From Paenibacillus sp. FSL K6-3182 (GTDB lineage Bacteria > Bacillota > Bacilli > Paenibacillales > Paenibacillaceae), in contig NZ_CP150265.1 of NCBI RefSeq assembly GCF_037976325.1, forward strand, positions 6,027,001-6,091,000: a stretch of DNA of 64,000 nucleotides. The letters are read 5' to 3'. Under the pieces are notes generated by a model that worked only from the letters and a program-made list of their open reading frames with translations, had not been told where the DNA came from and searched no databases. Both the position numbers and the translations under genes were made by a program. Shown piece by piece: positions 57,608 to 64,000 of this stretch (position 1 is the first letter of the stretch; every line of letters starts with the position of its first letter).

Positions 57608-58576
57608 ATGTTTCGCAGCCAATTTAAAGTATTTGATGTACATGGACATCTTCCTTACCGATTAGCGCTAGGAAATAACAAACGACATGAATCCGTTGCT
57701 CGCTATGGTGCAGAGAGAAGCGAGCGAATGCGGCTCACTTGGGATTTTCCAGATGCAACGATTGCAGACAACGATAGTGAAAATGAAAACACGCCGTTAA
57801 TTGACCGATGGGTGAAGGAGCTTGATAAGTACGGGATCGGAGGACTCAACTTCCTCACCGCGCTTGATAATGACAATTTGGCCGATCATCTGGCCAGTCA
57901 TCCTGATCGTTTTACCGGCTTTGCCCATCACGCCATCGAGGATGCTGGCGCAGAGGAAGAACTTCGAAGGGCAGTTAATGAGTTAGGGCTTAAAGGTTAT
58001 AAGCTGTTCGGCCCGCTGACTTCCATCCCTTTTGATGATCCGTCCCTCACGCCCGTATGGACCTTTCTCGCAGAGAAGAAGCTTCCTGTGTTGATCCACT
58101 TCGGTTTACTCGGCCATGCGGGAGGAATTGCACATCATCCGAATATAAGTCCTCTAGCAATTTTTAACACAGCAAGAGAATTTCCGGACATTCCGTTCAT
58201 CATTCCTCACTTTGGCGCAGGTTATTTCCAAGAGCTGCTTCATCTGTGCTGGAGCTGCCCGAATGTATATGTCGATACTTCCGGCTCCAATCAATGGATG
58301 CGCTGGATGCCTTATGAGCTCACCTTGGAATTCGCCCTTCGCAAAACCTATGAGCTGATCGGGCCTGAACGTATTATTTTTGGAACGGATGCTAGCGGGT
58401 TTCCTCGAGGTTACCCTTATCGTTATCTGCAAGATCAAGTTCGTGCCTGCCGCGAGCTGCGATTCGGAGAGGACGATATCGAGAATATATTCGGCAATAA
58501 CGCTAGGCGCCTGCTCGGTCTTGAGCTGCCGCCAAACACGATTACCAAGAAATCCGACATCGCAAGCCAAGCATAA
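57608..58576 (+). CDS. Amidohydrolase family protein (amidohydrolase_2)
   Basis: 322 residues, TIM-barrel metal-dependent hydrolase. FDVHGHLPY (His12, His14) is the strand-1 metal motif. KLPVLIHFG, FIIPHFGAGYFQELLHL, YVDTSG and IIFGTDASGFPRGYPYRY follow in family order. Members include hydrolases and decarboxylases acting on cyclic or acidic substrates. It lies 13 bases after the lyase gene, so the two are co-transcribed. Probably cytoplasmic; reaction unknown. Confidence 0.85.
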   Translation: MFRSQFKVFDVHGHLPYRLALGNNKRHESVARYGAERSERMRLTWDFPDATIADNDSENENTPLIDRWVKELDKYGIGGLNFLTALDNDNLADHLASHPDRFTGFAHHAIEDAGAEEELRRAVNELGLKGYKLFGPLTSIPFDDPSLTPVWTFLAEKKLPVLIHFGLLGHAGGIAHHPNISPLAIFNTAREFPDIPFIIPHFGAGYFQELLHLCWSCPNVYVDTSGSNQWMRWMPYELTLEFALRKTYELIGPERIIFGTDASGFPRGYPYRYLQDQVRACRELRFGEDDIENIFGNNARRLLGLELPPNTITKKSDIASQA

Positions 58577-58610
58577 GCACCGTTTTTTATAAAAAAAGGA
58601 GTGGATACCA

Positions 58611-59960
58611 TTGAAGAAAAAAAGCTCAGTTTCTATCGTTACAGGATCACTTATCATCGCACTTGCTCTAGCAGGCTGCGGCAGCAACAATCAAGCAAAC
58701 AGCACAGAACAAAATAAAGCAACGGAAAAACCAACCGATAAGGCAACAGACAAAGAAACAGATAAAAAAGTGACGATTGAATATTGGCAATATGAATTTC
58801 CAGCCAAGGTTGAACTGATCAACGAACTCATAAAAGAATTCCAAACCTTACATCCGAACATTACCGTAAAACAAACCAACTTCCCTTATGATCAATACAA
58901 TCAGAAGGTTGCTACGCTGGTGCCAGCCGGCAAAGGCCCAGATGTTATTAACCTCTACTATGGCTGGCTGCCGAAATACGTCTCATCCGGTTACTTGCAG
59001 CCGCTGCCTGAGGATCATTTTCCAACTGCGGAAATTGAAAGCAATTTTTACCCATTAGTCAGCGCCGCAAAAATTAATGGCTCTTATTACGCTATTCCTA
59101 CTGCCGTACGCACACTCGCCTTGTTCTACAATAAGGATCTATTGTCCAAAGCCAATATTACTGAGCTTCCTACGACATGGGAGCAGCTGGTAGACGTATC
59201 CAAGAAACTGACAGAAACAGATGCCAAAGGGCAGTTTGTCACTGAAGGTTTCGCATGGGAGCCCGGTGCGCAGCTGCATCACTGGTATCGAGATGGTCTG
59301 CTGCATCAAGCAGGCGGTCAAGACTTAAGCGATGATCGACGCAAAATATTATGGGCAGAAACACCTGCAGGTTTGGAGGCATTTCAATATTTAATCGATT
59401 TTGCCGTGAAGCATAAGGTTGGGATTAACGGATTTTATGAGAATGACAGCAATGCCTTTATGACCGGTCATGCAGCTATTAATATCGACGGTTCCTTCCG
59501 ACTTGGCTCCATTAAGAAGGACTTTCCAGATTTAAACTATGGCGTTGCACCTCTTCCATCCTACAAAACCAAATCAGCTCCGTCCTCCTTCTGGGCGAAC
59601 GCCATTCCCAAAAATGTTGAAGGCGACAAGCTGAAGGCTGCTTCTGAATTTTTGGAATTTCTAACGAGCAAAGAGGTTCAGGAGAAATGGGTAGAGCAAA
59701 TCGGAGAGCTTCCAGCACAAAAAGCGGTTGCGACGCAGGATAAATACGTAAACGACGAGAAGCTAGGGCCATTTATTTCCCAATTGGACGATAGCCGCGC
59801 GCATTTCTTCATCGACGAAACCCAAGAAAAAACATTGTTTGTTGATGCGACAAATGAAGTGCTCCTCAATAAAGTTCCGGTCGAGAAAGCCTTTCAAGAC
59901 CTTGTAGCCAAAACGCAAAAGCTCTATGACGACTATTGGGCTGCTGCAGACAAAAAGTAA
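58611..59960 (+). CDS. Solute-binding lipoprotein of ABC importer (lyase operon)
   Basis: 449 residues with lipobox LALAGCGSN, a Thr/Lys-rich linker, and a type 1 extracellular binding fold (VTIEYWQYEFPAKVELI, GKGPDVINLYYGWL, GHAAINIDGSFRLG). The start is TTG behind AAAGGAGTGG. Such CUT1 proteins normally bind sugars, but here the partner enzymes are a lyase, an amidohydrolase and an FMN monooxygenase. The ligand may therefore be an unusual organic acid or organosulfur compound. Confidence 0.9.
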   Translation: MKKKSSVSIVTGSLIIALALAGCGSNNQANSTEQNKATEKPTDKATDKETDKKVTIEYWQYEFPAKVELINELIKEFQTLHPNITVKQTNFPYDQYNQKVATLVPAGKGPDVINLYYGWLPKYVSSGYLQPLPEDHFPTAEIESNFYPLVSAAKINGSYYAIPTAVRTLALFYNKDLLSKANITELPTTWEQLVDVSKKLTETDAKGQFVTEGFAWEPGAQLHHWYRDGLLHQAGGQDLSDDRRKILWAETPAGLEAFQYLIDFAVKHKVGINGFYENDSNAFMTGHAAINIDGSFRLGSIKKDFPDLNYGVAPLPSYKTKSAPSSFWANAIPKNVEGDKLKAASEFLEFLTSKEVQEKWVEQIGELPAQKAVATQDKYVNDEKLGPFISQLDDSRAHFFIDETQEKTLFVDATNEVLLNKVPVEKAFQDLVAKTQKLYDDYWAAADKK

Positions 59961-59966
59961 TAATAA

Positions 59967-60000
59967 GGGCGCTCGGCCTAGAGCGAGCGCCTTTCTTTTG
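59967..60000 (+). terminator. Internal terminator between binding protein and permease genes
   Basis: GGCGCTCG pairs with CGAGCGCC across an 8-base loop, followed by TTTCTTTT. It lies inside the operon and probably lowers permease expression relative to the binding protein. Confidence 0.8.
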
Positions 60001-60023
60001 ATGAAATGGAGGTGAGTTCCATT

Positions 60024-60956
60024 ATGATTGCACATGCCTTAAAGCTAACCGTACGCAAAAGCCGAGAACTGTTCCTCACACGTTTATCCTACCGCACGCA
60101 GCGTTATTTGTTTATTTATATTACGCTTGGAATTCCTCTGCTTTATTTCCTCAGCACGCGGTTGCTCCCCATCCTGTATGCCTTCAATGTGAGCGTTCGT
60201 GAATGGGATTTATTGTCCCCGAGCAAACCTTATGTTGGACTGGCGAATTTCAAGGCGCTGTTCACAGATGAAATCTTCCTCAAGTCGATCGCCAATACGT
60301 TCAAATTTGTTGTTATTGGTGTTCCCGGACAGCTGATCGTTGGGCTATTTGTCGCACTGCTGCTTCACAATATCAAGCGGCTGCGCGGCTTGTTCCGTAC
60401 CGTGTACTTCATCCCTTACGTCACAAGCATCGTCGCAGTAAGCTGGGTATTCCGGTGGATTCTCATGCGCAACGGCTGGTTAAACGAGATGTTATTAAAT
60501 CTCGGTCTCGAACCGCAATTGTTTCTGCAATCGCCGCGTCAAGCGCTTATTCTCATTACATTAACGATGATATGGCAAAGCACCGGCTTTCAAATGCTTA
60601 TCTTTATGACAGGGCTTGAAGCGATTCCACGCATGTATTATGAAGCGGCAGCTATCGATGGCGCAAGCGCATGGCGGAAATTCCGTCATATTACGCTTCC
60701 GCTGCTTAATCCCGTCATCGTTTTTTCGGCTGTCATTGGCGTTATTTCTTATTTACAATCATTCGGACAGGTGCTGAGTATGACAAATGGAGGACCGCTG
60801 AACGCGACAACGACGATGGTGCTCCATATTTACAATTTAGCGTTTCAGCAGTTTAAGATGGGCAGCGCCGCAGCTGCTACTGTTATTTTGTTCGTCGTCA
60901 TTTTGGTGCTTACGCTGCTTCAATTAAAAGTGTTGAACAAAAAAGTAGAATATTGA
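60024..60956 (+). CDS. ABC importer permease, MalF type (lyase operon)
   Basis: 310 residues, six helices, EAA loop YYEAAAIDGASAWRKFRHITLPLLNP. The frame opens at an ATG at 60006, but GGAGGTG there is the ribosome site for the ATG at 60024 (MIAHALKL), which is chosen. Confidence 0.9.
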   Translation: MIAHALKLTVRKSRELFLTRLSYRTQRYLFIYITLGIPLLYFLSTRLLPILYAFNVSVREWDLLSPSKPYVGLANFKALFTDEIFLKSIANTFKFVVIGVPGQLIVGLFVALLLHNIKRLRGLFRTVYFIPYVTSIVAVSWVFRWILMRNGWLNEMLLNLGLEPQLFLQSPRQALILITLTMIWQSTGFQMLIFMTGLEAIPRMYYEAAAIDGASAWRKFRHITLPLLNPVIVFSAVIGVISYLQSFGQVLSMTNGGPLNATTTMVLHIYNLAFQQFKMGSAAAATVILFVVILVLTLLQLKVLNKKVEY

Positions 60957-60971
60957 TGGGAGGACGAATCA

Positions 60972-61835
60972 GTGAGCACACAAAGCGTTTACAAAACACA
61001 GAAAAACGCAAAGTCCCCCGCAGAGAGGCTGCGCACGCTTGTCATTTATTTGCTGCTAACGCTCGGCGTCGGCATCATGTTGTTTCCGTTTTTATGGATG
61101 GTCGCTACCTCCTTCAAGCTTCCTCAGGACGTTTACAATCTACGCTTAATTCCTGAGACGATAACCTTTGACAACTACGCTGCCATATTCAAAAAGGCTC
61201 CTTTTGCACAATGGATCAAAAATACGCTCATCATCTCTCTAATTGCAACCTCTACTGTTCTAATCTTCGATACAGCGGCAGGGTACGTGCTTGCCAAATT
61301 TTCATTCGTCGGCAAACAGCTCATTTTTCTGCTCATAATCAGCACCTTAATGGTTCCAACAGAGATGCTCATCATCCCTTGGTATTTAATTGCGAATGAA
61401 TTAGGCTGGTCCGATACTTATTGGGGCGTGCTGTTTCCCGGTATTATTACGGCCTTCGGCATCTTTCTTATGAGGCAGTTTATGGACTCCATTCCTTCTG
61501 ATTTGCTGGATGCGGCTCGCATTGATGGACTTAATGAATGGCGTATTCTGCTGCATATCGCGATCCCACTAGTCAAGCCAGCTATTATCACTTTGATTAT
61601 TCTTACCTTTATCGGGAACTGGAACCAGTTCATCTGGCCGCTCATCGTGCTGCAAACGGAGGAGAAATTCACACTGCCCGTCGGGATTGTTTATTTTTCC
61701 AGCGAGCTGAAGGATACGAGCAATTGGATCTTAATTATGGCAGGAACAACGATTTCAATCGCTCCGCTTATTGTTATTTTTCTTATTTTCCAGAAGCAAA
61801 TCATTCGTGGAATTACGCTTAGCGGCATGAAATAA
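60972..61835 (+). CDS. ABC importer permease, MalG type (lyase operon)
   Basis: 287 residues, six helices, EAA loop LLDAARIDGLNEWRILLHIAIPLVKP. The start is GTG behind GGGAGGACG. Partner of the preceding permease; no ATPase gene is found in the operon. Confidence 0.9.
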   Translation: MSTQSVYKTQKNAKSPAERLRTLVIYLLLTLGVGIMLFPFLWMVATSFKLPQDVYNLRLIPETITFDNYAAIFKKAPFAQWIKNTLIISLIATSTVLIFDTAAGYVLAKFSFVGKQLIFLLIISTLMVPTEMLIIPWYLIANELGWSDTYWGVLFPGIITAFGIFLMRQFMDSIPSDLLDAARIDGLNEWRILLHIAIPLVKPAIITLIILTFIGNWNQFIWPLIVLQTEEKFTLPVGIVYFSSELKDTSNWILIMAGTTISIAPLIVIFLIFQKQIIRGITLSGMK

Positions 61836-61851
61836 ACAGGAGGTGATCCAG

Positions 61852-63162
61852 ATGAGCGAGCCTAATCGCAGAATGATTTTAAATTTGTTTCTACACAATG
61901 CGGGCGCTCACAAAGGAGCTTGGCGTCATGCAAGCACGAAGCTGGATGAAATTCATGACGTCAGTCATTTCCTGCGGATCGCCAAAAAAGCGGAAGCCGC
62001 CCGGATAGACTCCCTATTTATCGCGGATGGTCTGTCTATTGAAGCAAAAGCAGTCCAGCATGGTCCGATCTTCGGCTTCGAACCACTAACATTATTATCT
62101 GCAATTGCGACCGTAACGGAGCGAATCGGCCTAATTGCTACCGTTTCTACAAGCTTCACCGAGCCCTATAACACAGCTAGAATATTCGCCTCGCTTGATC
62201 ATATAAGCGGCGGGCGAGCTGGTTGGAACATTGTAACTACTGGCGTAGAACGTACAGCCTTCAACTTTGGGCTGGAGCAATTGCCAGCTCATGCAGAACG
62301 TTACGAGCGAGCGCGGGAATTCACAGAGGTCGTGCTCAAATTGTGGAGCAGCTGGGAAGCCGATGCGCTCGTTCAAGACAAAACATCCGGTGTGTATGCC
62401 GACGTGAACAAGGTTCATGATATACAGCATCAGGGGGATTATTATTCCGTACGCGGTGCGCTTAATATGATGCGTCCTCCACAGGGAAGGCCTCTGCTTA
62501 TCCAAGCCGGAGCCTCAGAGGATGGCAGAAATTTAGCTGCTCAATATGCCGAGCTTATATTCACCGTCCAAAACTCATTTGAAGACGCGCAGCTGTTTTA
62601 TCAAGACATCAAAGAAAGAACAGTCAAAGCCGGACGTTCCCCGCATGATATTAAAGTATTGCCGGGCATTCATGTTATTGTTGGTGAAACGGAGGCTGAA
62701 GCTCGTGACATTGCGAGAGAGCTGCAGCAGCTCGGTTCAATAGAACGTTCCGTCATGTCTCTTTCCAATTTGCTTGGCATCGATTTTTCGGGATATGCAC
62801 TGGATGATCCTTTTCCGAAGCTGCCTGATATGGGCCAAGTTAATGCGTATCAAACCTTCTATCAGATGGTCAAAAAGATTGTTGATAATGAACAGCTGAC
62901 ACTCCGGGAGCTGCTCGAGAAATATTGGGTAGGCAACGGTCAGCTAAGCATTGCTGGAACACCTAACCAAGTAGCTGATATTATGGAGCATTGGTTCGTA
63001 AATGGTGCTGCTGATGGCTTTAGCGTTATGCCTCAGCTGGCATTTGGCGGTATTGATGCCTTTCTCGAACTAGTCGTTCCTGAGCTGCAAAGGCGAGGAT
63101 TATTTCCTAGCGAGTATGCTGGACAAAATTTGCGTGAAAACCTCGGCTTCAGTCCGTTGTAA
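61852..63162 (+). CDS. FMN-dependent monooxygenase, NtaA/SnaA/DszA type (LLM class)
   Basis: 436 residues of the bacterial luciferase-like fold, NtaA/SnaA/DszA subgroup. Landmarks are LNLFLHNAGAHKGAWRH, RIDSLFIADGLS, FEPLTLLSAIATVTERIGLIATVSTSFTEPYN, SGGRAGWNIVTT and RPLLIQAGASEDGRNLAAQYAE. These enzymes use FMNH2 from a separate reductase to oxidise aminopolycarboxylates (NtaA, EmoA), dibenzothiophene sulfone (DszA), or N-acetyl-succinocysteine (YxeK). Start ATG at 61852 behind AGGAGGTGATCC. No reductase gene is seen before the window end. Likely the oxygenase step of this catabolic operon. Confidence 0.9.
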   Translation: MSEPNRRMILNLFLHNAGAHKGAWRHASTKLDEIHDVSHFLRIAKKAEAARIDSLFIADGLSIEAKAVQHGPIFGFEPLTLLSAIATVTERIGLIATVSTSFTEPYNTARIFASLDHISGGRAGWNIVTTGVERTAFNFGLEQLPAHAERYERAREFTEVVLKLWSSWEADALVQDKTSGVYADVNKVHDIQHQGDYYSVRGALNMMRPPQGRPLLIQAGASEDGRNLAAQYAELIFTVQNSFEDAQLFYQDIKERTVKAGRSPHDIKVLPGIHVIVGETEAEARDIARELQQLGSIERSVMSLSNLLGIDFSGYALDDPFPKLPDMGQVNAYQTFYQMVKKIVDNEQLTLRELLEKYWVGNGQLSIAGTPNQVADIMEHWFVNGAADGFSVMPQLAFGGIDAFLELVVPELQRRGLFPSEYAGQNLRENLGFSPL

Positions 63163-63173
63163 CTTATTAAGAT

Positions 63174-64000
63174 GTGGAGGGTGCTCACATAACGAATACG
63201 AGCGATTTACATTACCCCAATGAACATCTTCTGGCAGACGCCCATTGGCTTAAAAACCATTACCAAGAGCCGAACGTCATTTTATTAGATGTCAGAGCCA
63301 GCGGATATGAATCAGGCCACATTCCAGGGGCGTACTGGCTGGACGCTAAAGCATTAAAGGATAGCTCACGCTGCACTTTTGCTGCCGCGGATGCTCTTGC
63401 TTATTTGCTTGAAAATGTTGGCGTCAGCAATGATTCAACTATCATCGTCTATGATGATGGAGGCGGAGTGTTAGCGGCACGCGTCTTTTATGTGCTGGAG
63501 TATTATGGTCTGAAGGACCAAGTGAAGCTATTGAATGGCGGCTTCGCAGCGTGGGCAGCGGCGAGCTATGAAACAACAATAGATTTGCCGCTACCCTCTA
63601 AAGGAGCACTGACGTTATCTGCTCATTCAGAGCTGGTTGCCACGAAAGCATCTATCCAAGCTGGGCTCGATAATTGCCTTCTTGTCGATACACGTTCCGC
63701 TTTAGAATACACCGGAGCTGATCAACGCTCGAATCGTAAGGGCGGGCATATTTCTGGCGCAGTTCATCGAGAGTGGAACGATTCCCTTGAAGGGGCAGAT
63801 CAAGATGGCGTCGTGCGTTTCAAAGCTTATCGAGATTTAAAGCAGCAATTTGATGCTCTTGGCATTGACCCTGCAAAAACAATCGTGCCTTATTGCCAGA
63901 CAAATCAACGCGGAGCGCATACTTATTTTACTTTACGACTAATGGGCTATCCTCATCTTCGCCCCTATGAAGGCTCTTGGGATGAATGGGGCAACGACGA
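63174..64000 (+). CDS. Double-rhodanese sulfurtransferase (3' end beyond window)
   Basis: About 275 residues are visible, with two rhodanese domains as in thiosulfate/mercaptopyruvate sulfurtransferases. Domain 1 (VILLDVRASGYESGHIPGAYW) has no catalytic Cys: its active loop reads YDDGGGVLAAR. Domain 2 carries the Cys in VPYCQTNQRGAH. It transfers sulfane sulfur, for instance to cyanide or a protein acceptor. The start is uncertain: a GTG at 63174 has no ribosome site, whereas GGAGG at 63176-63180 is ideally spaced for an ATA at 63189. The coordinates use the GTG. Confidence 0.82.
   Translation, partial: MEGAHITNTSDLHYPNEHLLADAHWLKNHYQEPNVILLDVRASGYESGHIPGAYWLDAKALKDSSRCTFAAADALAYLLENVGVSNDSTIIVYDDGGGVLAARVFYVLEYYGLKDQVKLLNGGFAAWAAASYETTIDLPLPSKGALTLSAHSELVATKASIQAGLDNCLLVDTRSALEYTGADQRSNRKGGHISGAVHREWNDSLEGADQDGVVRFKAYRDLKQQFDALGIDPAKTIVPYCQTNQRGAHTYFTLRLMGYPHLRPYEGSWDEWGND

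Noticed and set aside
58154..58690. 178-residue minus-strand frame
   Set aside because: Antisense to the amidohydrolase gene with recognisable metal motifs on the plus strand.

Overview
The window looks like the chromosome of a soil or plant-associated Paenibacillus-type Bacillota. It has moderate G+C, strong GGAGG-type ribosome sites with several TTG and GTG starts, YesM/YesN-type two-component systems, CUT1 sugar importers lacking their own ATPase, a surface protein with SLH domains, and an ECF sigma/DUF4179 anti-sigma pair. It holds 46 supported coding genes (the first and last cut by the window edges), one probable broken small gene and no RNA gene that I can recognise.

Layout. 1-6.4 kb: a DUF2087 regulator, an Fsr-like efflux pump, a lactonase, a LytTR protein behind a perfect CcpA (cre) box, an aldose epimerase and an AIM24 pair. 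6.4-19.3 kb: a mannan-oligosaccharide locus. It has a GH2 beta-galactosidase, an ABC exporter, a response regulator with a CUT1 importer, and a divergent GH113 mannanase, mannobiose/cellobiose 2-epimerase and GH130 phosphorylase operon. These form a complete intracellular route from beta-mannan oligosaccharides to mannose-1-phosphate and glucose. 19.4-23.4 kb: anti-sigma/sigma pair, a frameshifted small gene, a thioesterase and a BenE-type transporter. 23.6-25.1 kb: a repeat island dominated by a 113-bp tandem array of about ten units. 25.1-35.4 kb: an alpha-mannoside operon (GH38 mannosidase, two permeases, binding protein, unclassified glycosidase-like protein) with a GntR-LacI regulator. 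35.7-40.7 kb: an SDR - histidine kinase - binding protein - LacI operon. 41-46.5 kb: an ArsR-type regulator and a 1469-residue SLH/DUF4855 protein. 46.5-47.3 kb: a second repeat island sharing repeat families with the first. 47.3-55.7 kb: a CUT1 importer with its own kinase and regulator plus a Gfo/Idh/MocA oxidoreductase. 55.7-64 kb: a plus-strand operon with an ArgH-like lyase, amidohydrolase, CUT1 importer, NtaA/SnaA/DszA-type FMN monooxygenase and a double-rhodanese protein cut by the window end.

How the genes fit together. Four importers have a binding protein and two permeases but no ATPase, so a shared MsmX-type ATPase elsewhere is expected. The response regulator of the mannan locus has no kinase beside it. 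About 26 kb away, a kinase with no response regulator is co-transcribed with a close paralogue of the mannan-locus binding protein, which suggests a split sensing system. The most novel candidates are the two intergenic repeat islands (the 113-bp array with a higher-order 339-bp period, and a ~187-bp element with crossing, covarying complementary boxes) and the lyase/monooxygenase/rhodanese operon, which looks like a scavenging pathway for an unknown organosulfur or aminopolycarboxylate compound.
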